From: Cheiracanthium punctorium
Taxonomy: Eukaryota; Arthropoda; Arachnida; Araneae; Cheiracanthiidae
Direction of reading: 5' to 3'
Assembly (NCBI GenBank): GCA_038373885.1
Contig: JAWZYV010001839.1
Coordinates: forward strand, 806,001-870,000
DNA length: 64,000 nucleotides
Shown in pieces: positions 46,281 through 58,053 of the stretch. The position numbers and the translations under genes were made by a program. The notes beneath the pieces are model-generated. The model saw only the letters and a program-made list of their open reading frames with translations, did not search any database and was not told the DNA's origin. How positions within the stretch are numbered: position 1 is the stretch's first letter; each line of letters opens with the position of its first letter.

Positions 46281-48653
46281 TATATATACTACGCCGGATA
46301 CAGTGAAATCAACGATTTGTAGAGTGCTTAAAAGTTCTCAAAATATTAAGACCTTTAAAATTGCTTAACTTTGTTTGCGTGTTCTAAAATTAATAAATAA
46401 AACATTTTTATTTCTTGCAAAATTGTACAGCAAATTGCTTAGATATTCAACACTGAAGTCAAACAATAAATTTCCTTTCTTTCTTTTCTTTTTCTTGTTT
46501 TTTTCTTTGCCTTTTTTGTCAATCTATATTGAAAGAGAAGTGTTTATTGCACATTGTATTTCGTTAAATTATATCAGCAAAAAAATAATCACGAAAAAAA
46601 TATTATAATTAAATAAATAGGCATTCCATAAAATGTTATACTCTCTTATAAAAAGTCATTTTCTCCTGTTTCAAGTATTCTTTTAGAAATGTAACAAATA
46701 TGTACTCTTTTCTTTAAGTGCATTATCCCTTTCTATGGAAATACGTACAAACTCAGGAAATACTTTTTTTTCCTTCCTGCAGGAAAACAGACTGTATTAC
46801 AGGCTAATAATTGTATCATATTTTCCAGAACAATCTTTCTATTGAAAGTGGAGACTACTTGCGGCCTCTGATATATTTAGTTCTGTTATAATGGCATCAT
46901 GAATGCATGTCCATGTATATTTATAACGCGTCTGGATAGTCCATTCATCATACATAACAGCTTTCGTAAACCATTGAAAATGGAAAGTCCGACTTAAACA
47001 AATCTGTATTATCTTGATATAAGGAGGACGGAGGACTCGAAGTATTAACTCTTTTGTCTGCTTAAAGAAACATATATATTTTTAATTTTGTCAAACAGTC
47101 AGAAATGTTTACTAAAAATATGCATTGCAATGAAAACCAAATGCATTTACACAGAATTCTATTGTTACACGCTCGATATATTTTTGCTGAACTTTCATTT
47201 CTTAAGAGAATATCTGGTGCGTTGATTAAAATTCTTGAATATTAAATAATTTATTAACCCGTTTGATTTATCGCACCTCATTAACTGTATCGCATAGCAC
47301 TACGGTGAAAATTCCGTAAAGTAGCGTTTGGGGAGCTATCAGTATTTTTAAATGGTAACCTTGAAGTGGAATGTGGTGGTTAAATAAAATACATAACTAC
47401 AGTGAAAAAAGACAGTCATGATTCTAAGCTTACAAATTCTTAAAGGTGAAAAACAGAGATGAATTACAAAAGAGAAGCGACTGAAAATTAAAAATTGTAG
47501 TCCAATTTGCATCTTCAGTTCCAGTAGCAGTTTTTAATGGTGCATCGTCAAAATTAATTCTCCAAAATCAGACTTGTTTTTAACGCTTTCCAACAAGGTT
47601 TAAGAGTGTTTATGATTTCGGTATGTTTGTCTGCCCTTGCGTCCGTGCTCTAACTCCTGTAAATATTCATCAATTATTACTAAATTTATATATGTTATTT
47701 CTATGTACTGTACCATGTACCCTATTGAAAAGGGTGAATGTAGCACTTATAATTCTTCTACAGGACAGCTCAAAAGATTTCCGATACATTACTCTCTATG
47801 GGTAGTCATTATTTAAAGTGTATTTTAGAGGTATTTGGCTATTTGAAATGAAAAAAAAAACTGATACATGTTATTAAGGATTGCAAGATAAAGTTCTCCA
47901 TCGAAAACAGTGCTGGTATAATTAATAGTTCTACAGGAGCACTCAAAATAATTCCAATACATTACATTCAGTGGCAGTTTAGTCGCGAAAAGTCGCCAAC
48001 ACTGGCGATTTTTGTGATAAATTGCCAAATACGTGGAGAGAAAAATCTTTCGCAAAATAAACCCAGCTTGGCGATATTTTCATTATTTGTCGGGAAATAA
48101 AAAAAAATAAAAAATCCCTAGTGTGGTGATAACAAGGTATGATGATTTCAATACGAATCTTGGAAAAACATTACTCACTCTCTTATTAACCCATTTAGTG
48201 CGTTGTGTTGCGTTAAAGCAAAGCTCCGTAAAGGCTATCTGCTTAGGGGATGTCTGTGTCTGTGTGTGTGTGTGTGTGCGCGCGCGCGCGAGCACTAGTG
48301 TGTTGGAAAGTGTTTATAATCTATGGGTTTGGCATGATTTATCTTTCTTGTTTCATCATTATGCCATTTTGCCCATACCGTTCAGCATTTTCTCCATGAT
48401 ATTCGATGGAGATTTAAAATAGTCCATAAATCACGATTGGGTGTTTTCTAACATCCAGTTATCGTTGTAACAGCACATTAAATTTACGTGCACTTAGTGT
48501 CTTCTTCGCTTACAGATGTAAAAAATATCGTAAACGCATACGAGATCAAGATCTATACCATGGTGTCATAATCACTTGTTAGCTGTCTGATCATACTCCA
48601 TCTGTGAAGTTTAAAGCATTTCATGCACCAGGCAGACGTCGTTTATTAAATTA
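46281..48653. other. AT-rich intron with simple repeats
   Basis: A (TG)n(CG)n tract lies at about 48255-48290. A block near 48300-48350 (AAGTGTTTATAATCTATG, GGCATGATTTATCTTTCTTG) resembles 36549-36615. No gene is supported. Confidence 0.45.
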
Positions 48654-50147
48654 CTAGCTGCGTGCCCGTTCTTCGCACGGTAGGAAACGAAAATTTTCCT
48701 CACATGTGTCATTCGAATTAATTCCAGTGAAGTGGAATCTAGAAAAAGCAAAATTATTTCACTCTTGATTTAAACTTTGCGTCATATATGTACTAACCTG
48801 AGATCATTGCAATATAATGACATAAAAAAAAACTATGTCAGCGTCATTCGGTGTCAAAAAAAGTGAAAAGTTAGACCGTTTGCCTTGAACTTCTCACTTT
48901 CAAAATGCCTTATTTCCGCATCATGCTGGCTTTTAGGTTCACGTTTTAGCGTTAAATACCTCAGACATTACATGTAAATGGACATTTTTTTTATAAATTT
49001 TAAAATTACGTCATGCAACCCTTTACAAAAAGGAAAGAGATAAGACTGCGCTATTTATAAAGGCTTTAAAATTGTTTTTCAGATTAATTTTTCTTCTCAC
49101 AAATAAATCCAGTATTGATAAGATGAACTCGAGCCAAGCAAAGAAATCGTCTGCTTGGACATAAGAATAACTATGTACACAAAACGAAATCTTTGGAATG
49201 AGAAACTTTTTTCACGTTTTCAGAAGAGCGCTCGTTGAAATTGCTTCACAACGGGCTTTGACTTTAGTTGTATAATAATAACAGTAGTGTTTGGTGCATT
49301 TTGGCTTCAAATATATAAGGCAATAAACAACAGATGTTTTAATTCGAATTTCGCAAAAAAATCGCTTCGAGATATGGCGGGACCCGTCCTGGCAAATTGC
49401 CATACAAAATTTGGTAGGCCTACGGTTTGGCGGAATTCCCCCAACTTAAATCAGTTGACTTAATTTGGTGAAAATTCTGAATATAGACCGTTTAAAATCG
49501 CCTAACCACCTTAATAACTCATTATTTCTGCACGGAAAATTAAAATTCAACGCCGTGTTTTAATAAAACCTACGCTTGTTTTTTAAAAATACGTTCTCAT
49601 TAAATTGCGCCAAGCGCTAGTCATCTTCTAAAAAACGCATATCATCAACCATTTTATTTTTCGGCCAAATTAAAAAGTTGCACATTTTAGTATCGGAAAA
49701 TTTCAGAATCCTATTTTCCTTTTGAGTATAAAGCATTTCATTCGTACTCCGACTTCACGTGACCACGATATTTTAATTAAAAAATAACCTTACAAATAAT
49801 ATAAAAAAATCGTTATTCTTTTATTTTAACTTCAAGAGCCTGAATCATTTAATAAATGTGCCAAGCATGGCAACCTAGATAGATATGCTTAATCCTCACT
49901 TTCTCCACTGCTGGATTACAATTGCGAAATGGCACAGCGGAGAGCAAAAATTGGCGTTTTTCGACGTGTTTTTTATCGATATGGCCTGAAATAATTCGAA
50001 TTTCGAAAAAATCGCTTAGAGGTATGTCGGGACCTATCCTGGAGAATTTCCATACGAAATTTGGTAGGTCTACGATCCCCCGTCTGCGAGCTACGCGAGA
50101 CACAGACAGACAAACTAACAGTTTACACATTGCTTTATTTATATAGA
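48654..50147 (-). mobile_element. Non-autonomous Helitron, minus strand, second subtype
   Basis: On the minus strand it runs from TCTATATAAATAAAGCAATG (after host A) to a CCGTGCGAAGAACGGGCACG hairpin region and CTAG (before host T), so the A/T insertion rule is met at both ends. The 3' 300-400 bp match the other Helitrons here. The 5' module with AAATCGCTT-type and AAATTTGGTAGG blocks occurs twice inside (about 49330-49440 and 49990-50147), suggesting an earlier nested or chimeric copy. Confidence 0.83.
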
Positions 50148-50396
50148 TTAACAATGTTTAGTTTACACTAGCAAATCTCTCTCACTGTTATGCATATAAA
50201 GAAAGTACAATTATATAGTTTTATATAGTACCATGCGCGCATTAACACTAATAAACAGGACATAGCCCCTTATAAAAGAAACGTGTGTGTCAGTTTAAAT
50301 TGCATGTACCGTGTACTTCGTAAAACAAAATGTTTATTTATAATACATTTTTGGCTTTCTAGTATTTAACTATTTTTATGAAATACACTTTTAGAC

Positions 50397-50851
50397 CAGT
50401 GTTTCTCAACCTGTGTGCCGCGGCACACTAATGTGCCGTGAGATATAGTCTAATGTGCCGCCAGGGCTTTTGAAAAATTATTAAAACTGCGTGGTGTCAT
50501 ATCAGCGATATGACATTTTCTATTTATCCTGTCCTGTCTTGTTCACTTTCAGTAAGCTATACACCAATAAGTGCGAAACTTTTATTTCATAGCATGGAAA
50601 ACCGTTCTGCCAATTTTTGAAACAGCTGTTTGCAGCAAGACCCATGCAAAAACAGATTTAGCCCTTTCATTGAATGTCTTATTATTATTATCATTATTAT
50701 TATTTTTAGTAAATAAACAATTTTTTAAAGTTATCTGTATTTATCAATTTTTTGTATCACACAACCTTTGCAATTTTTATGTTCAGGTGAGCCGGAAATA
50801 ATTCTAGGTATTTCCAGTGTGCCGTCAGCCATTAAAGGTTGAGAAACACTG
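50397..50851. mobile_element. hAT-type MITE (CAGTGTTTCTCAACC ends)
   Basis: 455 bp. The left end CAGTGTTTCTCAACCTGTGT is inverted at the right end (GGTTGAGAAACACTG). The flanks are TTTTAGAC and ATTTAGAC, 7 of 8 equal. GTGCCG words recur near both ends. No transposase is present. Confidence 0.9.
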
Positions 50852-50859
50852 ATTTAGAC

Positions 50860-51305
50860 ACAAGCTTAGTATAAAGTATGAAGCTTCTTGATATTCTCAC
50901 AGACTCTAAAGTTAACAAGGGGTTCTTCCTACTACTCCCTATACATGTGCGATTGTCTCATTATAAAACGTACCATAATTGCTTCTTAAAGGGTTTCGAA
51001 AATTTTAATCCTACGTCGGAACTGTTGTTAAATTTAATCAACCTTTATCAGGGTTACTGCGGAACTCACGAGAAGTTTGTGTGCTGAGTTATATATTTCA
51101 CTTCAAAAATTACGTGTTTCTCCGGAGAAAAAAATATCTCTACCAGTGGCGTAACCTGGGTTCCAAAGGTGGGCGACCTTACTCAAGTGTTTCAAATATG
51201 CATGGGGATATGCGGTGAAGGGGGAAGTGCGGAATGTATTTGTCGGTGATTACACTAAATTACTTAATGACTTTGTAATTCCATAGTGGCAGCTCTAGGG
51301 CTGAG
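50860..51305. other. Intron, nothing recognised
   Basis: One G/C MITE-like edge is visible near 51145 (CCAGTGGCGTAACCTGGG) without a clear partner. Confidence 0.4.
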
Positions 51306-51540
51306 CCCTTTGAAGCGCAACCCTTTCCCAATGCTGGAAAAAGGGCAGCCGTTGCCCTCGTTCGACTTAACTAGCAGCAAGATGGCGGACGATCGAAACG
51401 TTCATCGCGTGCCACAGATCTGGAGATCCTTTTTTTGACGCAGCTGGCTGTGCGGCACAGCCAGCTACGTCAAAAAGGGGTCTCTAGATCAAACTCTAGA
51501 CAGTCAAAACGTCAGAGCGGGAACACTGCGTGTTAAAGGG
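51306..51540. mobile_element. piggyBac-type MITE, family P1 copy 2
   Basis: Starts CCCTTTGAAGCGCAACCCTT and ends as the complement of CCCTTTAACACGCAGTGTTC, with TTAA after it. The centre is a strong hairpin: TGACGCAGCTGGCTGTG, CGG, then its complement. Confidence 0.85.
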
Positions 51541-52071
51541 TTAAGCATTACATAAGCAAGAAATTGCTTCAGTTAGAAACACATAATGAAATAAATCATG
51601 CAAGGTGATTTCCAAATGAGAGGGACGAACTTCTAGAAGGAATTTCTGACCCCACATTGCTATGTGATTTTGAACCGTTTTGGTGTATCCTACCCCTCCT
51701 AACAAGTTTGTCCCTCTGATTTGGAATCCCCCAGTAAATAATCATATCGAGAAATTATAGGAATTATCCTAATATTTTAAATTTATTTACATTAGTTATT
51801 GAAAGATATGACAATTTAAAAATGTTGAACAATCCATTTAAAGAAACTCTGTTCTCTCCTTTTCTGTAAATTTCAATGTGATGTTTCTATAAAATTTTTC
51901 TTCGGGCAGTTTCTTATTTTCAAAAAGTATTCCCTTCTCAGTTGACAACAGGAAATACTTCCGATTTTACGGTTCTAATTTATTATTTCCTAATGCAGAA
52001 AAAATTGTCCTAAAAGAGCATTAAAATGTAATTCTAAAAGGTAAAATACAACAGAGAAGAATGCATTAAAG

Positions 52072-52289
52072 CAGGTATGGGCAACCTTTGAAAAGTTGAG
52101 GGCCAAACTTTCGGATCTTAGCGAAGTCGCGGGCCAAACTTCAGTATGTTAGTGAAGTCGCGGGCTGCATAATTTGGATTTATATGCGATTTTGAATAGT
52201 TTGTATGGGTTTTACAAGTTTCCACATGTTCCGCGGGCCGGAACAAAAGCCGTGACGGGCCACATCCGGCCGGCGGTTGCCCATATGTG
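52072..52289. mobile_element. hAT-type MITE with perfect 8-bp duplication
   Basis: 218 bp. The ends CAGGTATGGGCAACC and, reversed, CACATATGGGCAACC are flanked by CATTAAAG exactly on both sides (52064-52071 and 52290-52297). The interior repeats GAAGTCGCGGGCC. Confidence 0.92.
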
Positions 52290-52297
52290 CATTAAAG

Positions 52298-52620
52298 CAT
52301 GAGAATTCCGGCTTTACCTTAGATAAAAACTCGAAGGAACAATACAAAGCTATCTCACTACTGCAGCGAAGACTTGCGCTATTTTGATACGCTGCTCTTG
52401 CCACGTGCCTAACGTCATCCAATGTTTCAGCAACGCTGCCGATAAGCTTCTCTTGGACTAAAGCCCTTCGACCGCGATTTTGTTTGTCAGACATTCAATT
52501 ATTTGTTGATTTCTCTTGAGAAAAATTTCTTAATTATTGAATTGTGTCAGTTTTAGAATGCATTATTAAATTATTGAATTGTGTCAGTTTTAGAATATCA
52601 TGAATTTTAGGGTCAGTTTA
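52298..52620. other. Short intron piece with an open minus frame
   Basis: A minus frame from 52494 towards 52300 begins MSDKQNRGRRALVQEKLIGS and continues SVAETLDDVRHVARAAYQ. It looks protein-like and amphipathic, but I do not recognise it and it runs into the MITE. It could be a fragment of an older transposon or a gene copy. Confidence 0.3.
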
Positions 52621-52622
52621 TA

Positions 52623-53890
52623 CAGGGTGTCCCATAAATACCGCAGAGCCAGATTCCTCGCTGGGAGTACATGAAAAATGCCCAAAGAACTGTACCTGTA
52701 CGATCCATAGTTTTCGGGAAAAATAGGAAGAACAAAATATGACGTCACATCCGGTGCGAGGAAAAACAACTAGAAACATTAAATGGGATACTGGATTACA
52801 TATGGGGGACTCGGTGTTATGGCCGCTACAATCTGGCACCTATGAATTGCTTTCAATGAAAACGATTGAAAGAACTCATCTATCGAGTCCTAATTACAAC
52901 AAATAGTGATTCAGTCCCTCTCCTTCGTGCTGGTGTATTTATATGTGTACCAGATGGAACGTACACTGCGCACGCATGCAAGCCTCGATATGCACGGTGG
53001 ACATTTTGAGCATCATTTCATAAAAGCATATGAAAAGAATTCTGGAGTGACTCCACTCGACTTTCCGAACACCGAACACTTACGATTAAGATCATTATCA
53101 AGCATTTAAATAAATTTTAGTCGATGAATAATTCAAACATATATACCAAATTGAGGCTCAATCGAATGCACCGTTAAATGCTTGCGCACTTTCAAGAATT
53201 TCTCCCCATATGCCATAATGTAAAAGAAATCTTTGTCGTAGCCCTGTAGAAAAACTATTAGTCCTATACACACCAAAATCAATACCGGTCTTATGATGGT
53301 GGTTTATAACATGTATACGCAATTTGAGCTCAACCGAATGAATCTTTTAAACACTAGCGCACTTTCAAGAATTTCCTCCCATAGGCCGTAATATAAAAGA
53401 AATCTTTGTCGTAGCCCTGTAGAAAAACTATAAGTGCTATACATACCAAAATCAATACCGGTCGTGCGACGGTGGTTCATAAAATATATACCCAATTTGA
53501 GCTCAATAGAATGCCCCGTTTAGGAGCTATCGTGTTCACTCACATAGAAACAAACACACACACACACACATACATACATACATCTCGTAAAAACAGCATA
53601 AATGAATTCAGAAGACCTCAAAACGTGTCAATACACCAAAATCTCTTAAGTCGAATTTTTTCATGATTACAATACTTTCCTTACATGGTACATGTTCGGA
53701 AAGTAAAAATCTATGTTCATCATTCCAATTAAGGCTCTTTTCGGGCACCGGAAATGACGTTTCTGCTTTTTTCTCGCACTTTTCTTGAAAACTACGGGCC
53801 GTACAGTTATGGTTCTTTGGGCAATTTTTATGTACTCCCAACGAGAAATCTGGCTGTGCAGAGTTTGGGCGGTGTTTGTGGGACACCCTG
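52623..53890 (+). mobile_element. mariner-type element, internally degraded
   Basis: CAGGGTGTCCCATAAATACC at the left is inverted at the right (TGGGACACCCTG), with TA on both sides (52621-52622 and 53891-53892). A + strand fragment at about 52957-53020 (LRTHASLDMHGGHFEHHF) resembles the extreme C-terminus of Tc1/mariner or IS630-type transposases. No catalytic domain remains. A tandem minisatellite fills 53140-53480. Confidence 0.82.
53140..53480. repeat. Two-unit tandem repeat, period about 173 bp
   Basis: AAATCTTTGTCGTAGCCCTG recurs exactly 173 bp apart (53227 and 53400), along with GCACTTTCAAGAATTTC, CCAAAATCAATACCGGTC and AATTTGAGCTCAA-type blocks. A (AC)n/(ATAC)n tract follows at about 53551-53583. 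It lies wholly inside the mariner-type element. Confidence 0.88.
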
Positions 53891-54027
53891 TATAGCTTTA
53901 ATTATTATGCTGTAGATCTGCGACACGGTGACATAAAGGGTTAAAAAGTTAGCATATTTTTTATTATTTTTCGGATTAATGATGTTGCAAATAAATGAAA
54001 CACCTTTGTGAAAATTGTCTTTTACAG

Positions 54028-54149
54028 AGAACGAGTCGGCTCCGTGGATGGTGTTCGAATTCATGCAGTATGGAGATTTGGCTCAACTTCTCAGGAGCAA
54101 CAGCCCACTGCTTGCCATTCCTGCTACTCGTGCCATACACCTCAGTCCA
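54028..54149 (+). CDS. Receptor tyrosine kinase, hinge exon
   Basis: A 122-bp exon, acceptor TTGTCTTTTACAG, donor CCA/GTAAGT, phase 1 in and phase 0 out. G from the previous exon plus AG gives Glu. It encodes NESAPWMVFEFMQYGDLAQL, the beta-5 strand and hinge. The Phe in MVFEFM sits at the gatekeeper position, as in Trk and MuSK. LRSNSPLL and a short segment ending AIHLSP follow. The insert after alpha-D is much shorter than in vertebrate MuSK, nearer the Trk length. Copies of the P1 MITE lie close downstream in the intron. Confidence 0.95.
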
Positions 54150-54257
54150 GTAAGTGGAACCACTTGCACATGCAACTCGTCTACGAAACTTAAACGTAAC
54201 ATTTTGAAAATAAAGTTGGGGCATTTTATTTTCGGAAAGGAGACCTCACAACTCAAT

Positions 54258-54393
54258 CCTTTAACCCGCAACTCTTGCCCAATGCTGAAAAAAGGGCAGC
54301 CGTTGCCATCGCTCGACGTAACTACCAGCAAGATGGCGGACGATCGAAACATCCATCGCGTGCCACAGATCTAGAGACCCTTTTTTGACGCGC
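54258..54393. mobile_element. piggyBac-type MITE, family P1 copy 3 (partial)
   Basis: Begins CCTTTAACCCGCAACTCTTG and runs to TTTTTTGACGCGCAG, where the next copy starts. The right half is missing. Confidence 0.75.
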
Positions 54394-54395
54394 AG

Positions 54396-54900
54396 CCCTT
54401 TAACGCGCAGTGTTCCCGCTCTGGGAACACCAAACTCTGACGCTTTGACTGTTGCCAGTCACGAAGAATAGATTTGATTTCTATAAAAATAGTTGCGGGT
54501 GACATAGCTCCACGAGAATCCTTTACTTTTTAGCACGTCATTTCCCGTAAAAAAATGGTCACGATTATTTTTAACAGCATTGACAGTTGCTGAAAAATGG
54601 AAGAATGCGAAAACAGCTGGAGAGATTGCCCAATGCTGAAAAACGGGCAGCCGTGCCATCGCTCGACTTAACTACCAGCAAGATGGCGGACGATCGAAAC
54701 GTCCATCGCGTGCCACAGATCTAGAGACCCTTTTTTTGACGACAGCTGGCTGTGCGCACAGCCAGCTGCGTCAATAGCAGTAGTAGATCTGTGGCACGCG
54801 ATGGACGTTTCGATCGTCCGTCATCTTGCTGGTAGTTAAGTCGAGCGATGGCAACGGCTGTTCTTTTTCCAGCATTGGGAAAGGGTTGCGCCTCAAAGGG
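54396..54900. mobile_element. piggyBac-type MITE, family P1 copy 4
   Basis: Ends CCCTTTAACGCGCAGTGTTC and, reversed, CCCTTTGAGGCGCAACCCTT, with TTAA following at 54901. It carries an internal extra GATGGCGGACGATCG half-unit and the CAGCTGGCTGTGCGCACAGC hairpin. It is closest in layout to copy 1 at 33237. Confidence 0.82.
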
Positions 54901-54903
54901 TTA

Positions 54904-55588
54904 ATCGATATCTTCCATCGCATTTGGTCCTGATGCAAAATAACTTTTTCGTCACACACACCTAACAAATTGCAGAAGTGGTCTTTAGACGGCATGAGTA
55001 GTCATACATAATTTAATACAGGCGAGGATCGTTTATACGAACCCGTAGGGACCACTCAAATACTTCGAATAAAATCCAAAGTTCGTATAATCGAGTAGTA
55101 AAATCGTCAATGGAAGTGTATTCGGGACCTCTAGCTAGTCCATATAGTCGCGAGTGCTCGTAGGAAAGAGGTTCCTAAAAAACGAGCGTCGACCGTTCTA
55201 ATTTCTGCTTAGTAAAAATGTTTTAGCATGACTGTAAAAAAAAGGGAAATATATGAGAAAACAGAAAACTATTGTTATTTGACCTTATTTTAATAATTTA
55301 GTAATAATGTTTCTCCTATAAATGCAACTCTAAAGCAAAATAATCCTCATTTGAGATGTTTGAAAAAAATCCACCGAACGAATGACTACTTAATGAAAAT
55401 ATCCACTTGGGTTACAATCTCCATGGCACTGTAGTCCATGTTGGATAATGACCTTCTTAAATATTCGATCCCACGACAAGTCTGTCACATGATTTAGATC
55501 TCATTTGTTATTTTCAGTTCTTTTGTTAATGGTTTCTTAATATTTTTTTCTTAATATTTTTTTTGTTAATGGTTTCTTAATATTTTTT
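54904..55588. other. AT-rich intron, nothing recognised
   Basis: A short direct repeat TTGTTAATGGTTTCTTAATA occurs twice near 55520-55585, next to the truncated MITE copy. Confidence 0.45.
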
Positions 55589-55755
55589 GACGACAGCTAG
55601 CTGTGCGGCACAGCCAGCTGTCGTCAAAAAAGGGTCTCCGGATCTGTGGCACGCGATGAACGTTTCGATCGTCCGCCATCTTGCTGGTAGTTAAGTCGAG
55701 CGATGGCAACAGCTGCCGTTTTTTCAGTATTGGGAAAGGGTTGCGCCTCAAAGGG
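55589..55755. mobile_element. piggyBac-type MITE, family P1 copy 5 (half)
   Basis: Starts at the central hairpin (GACGACAGCTAGCTGTGCGG) and runs to the CCTCAAAGGG end followed by TTAA. The other arm is absent. Confidence 0.78.
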
Positions 55756-55759
55756 TTAA

Positions 55760-56491
55760 GCGTTATTCAAAAGAAATTTTGCCCTCACTGACCTATGGTC
55801 GGCACAAATGAACACAAATTTAAGAAATTCTAATACGCATTATAAATGTGGTGTAGTACAGTAAAATTTAATTCAAACGAATCTCGTAAACATATTTAAC
55901 GTAGATGCAACATTGTTGAAGTAAATTCAAATAAAGTTACTGTTTGTAGATATTTGTTATGCAATTGGAAATGTTTTTGCTAAGTGACTAGGTATGTGCC
56001 TTATGTAACTTAGCAGGGCTCGAAATATGTCGCGGCAATCACGGTAAATGTCGTGAGATTAGCCTAAATAGCCGCTATAATCAACAGTTCTCGAGTGTTT
56101 AAAACTTTATTACTAGAGAGTTTCTTATATTTTAAGGTTACACATTAAATTAGAGAATACTTTAAAGAAAAGTGAAGATACTTTATTTTTTGTACACCTC
56201 ATTCCATTATTAATTCAATTTTTTAGAGTTAAGCGAAAAACTGCAGCTGTAATTTACCGCTATTACGGAAATTTAAGATTTTTCCTTGAGCCGGATAGAT
56301 TTTGCTGACAGCTTTAACATCTTATTTTGAGCCCTGTGAATTAGATGTGTGCCTTAAAAAGCCATGTTAATATGGAAACTTTCTGCTGTATTGTTTTCAT
56401 TGAATAAGATAAATGTTAAATAAAACTAAATTATTTAGCATGAGAACAGTCAATAGCAAATAGATAGGACTTATCTTATCTTATCTTATCT
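55760..56491. other. AT-rich intron before the Helitron pair
   Basis: Ends in a (CTTAT)n-like tract at about 56470-56491 that resembles the Helitron's own TCTTA start. No gene is supported. Confidence 0.45.
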
Positions 56492-58053
56492 TCTTATATA
56501 TAATAAAATCCGAGAGTAAACATTGTATGTAGCTATGTAGGTAGGTAAGTTTGTGACCACCGATGTTCTTGCGCGCGTCTCTCGATCGCATTGCGCCGAG
56601 ATGGTTGGTCGCAGAGCTACCGAATTTTGCATACGGCTTCACTGGGACAGATCCTAAGACTCCTCGGAGCGATTTTTCCGAAATTCGAATTAGAAAATGT
56701 TTTATTTTATGTTTTGTCCGATTTTTAGCGATTTTTCTTGCATAATACGTAATAACGCCGGTCAATGCACTCGCAATAAAACGATATTCATTTCGGCGAT
56801 TAATTTCAATCGCCGCTGCTTAAAACTTTCGGTATTATATCTTGCGGTTTGGTTGTCTTGGAGACAGTAACAATGATTAAAATTGCCAGTTGAAAAAAAT
56901 AAATAAAATTACTTTAAAATAACTGAGTTTCCACATGTGAAATCTACGTCATTTTGATGTAACGAGATTAAAACCCCTTTCGAAACTCAATCAAAATAAC
57001 GGGCTCACAAACAAAACATACGCCACGCACGAAATTATTCCCTATTTTATATTGCGTTGCCAGAAAAAGAACTGAATGATGCGTTTTCAACGATGAATTA
57101 TCCAGCATTATTTTCGATATAATTTTTAAACGGGACACGTTTTCGAATCGCAGGAAATATTTACGTGCTAAATACGCCAATCTGACAAGAATTATGCATA
57201 AAAATGTATGGAGAGCTGTTTTAATGGCAGCCAGAAAGTGAAATGATTATCGTTTATACTAATGCGTAAATTGCAAAGAATCACCAAAGAATAAAAAACT
57301 ACATTAGTGGCAAATATCTAAACCGTTTCTTTAAATTAAACATTAAAGATGGAAAAACGAAAATATATTGGTATCAGTAAAGGATACTATAAGTAATAGT
57401 TATTAGATATGCTAGGGCAATATTGATCAAAGCACAATATACCGCGTTAATAAATATTTCGTGAAACTATTCGTTTCTTTTCATTTTTCAACAGCCATCT
57501 TACATCACAGCTAACTAAACATTAAATAATTCTACGTCGCGTTATTTATATTCCGCTGTAATTTCAACAGAAAATTCTGTACCTGAATATTTTTTTTTTC
57601 TTGGAGATTCTGTTTTGTCACAAGTAGTTATGATCACATTTTAGGAAAATGTTCTCTTCTTGCCTTGCGAAGATCGGGTACACAACTATTTAATTATAAA
57701 ATAAAACGGTTCTTCACATCATGTAGTATATAAGGTATTAATCGTATAACTTAAATCTAAAAAAGAGTATGATGTAGAACTGAGACATTTTGAAAGTTAT
57801 ATATTTTTAGGAACCGTCACGCTTTTCTTTTTCTGATCGCCAAAGACACCGACATAGTTTTTTGTTCCATAATATTAACAAAGTTCTCAGATCAGTATTT
57901 ATACTAACTTTACGAATAACTAGTGAGTAACTTTACGCCAAGAGTCAAATCATTTTGTTTATTTTTAGATTCCACATTACTGGAATCAATTCGAATTATA
58001 CATGTAAGAAAAAGTTTTGTTCCCTACCGTGCGGAGAACGGGTACGCAGCTAG
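56492..58053 (+). mobile_element. Non-autonomous Helitron, tandem copy 1
   Basis: 5' TCTTATATATAATAAAATCC, 3' hairpin ACCGTGCGGAGAACGGGTAC and then CTAG at 58050-58053. It is shorter than copy 2 by a stretch in its 5' half. It has an empty site (GTGCTAAA, 57165-57172) where the other two copies carry a hAT MITE. Confidence 0.87.

Noticed and set aside
53828..54374. Open frames on both strands overlapping the hinge exon
   Set aside because: Only 54028-54149 has acceptor, donor, phase and kinase motifs; the rest is intron and MITE sequence.
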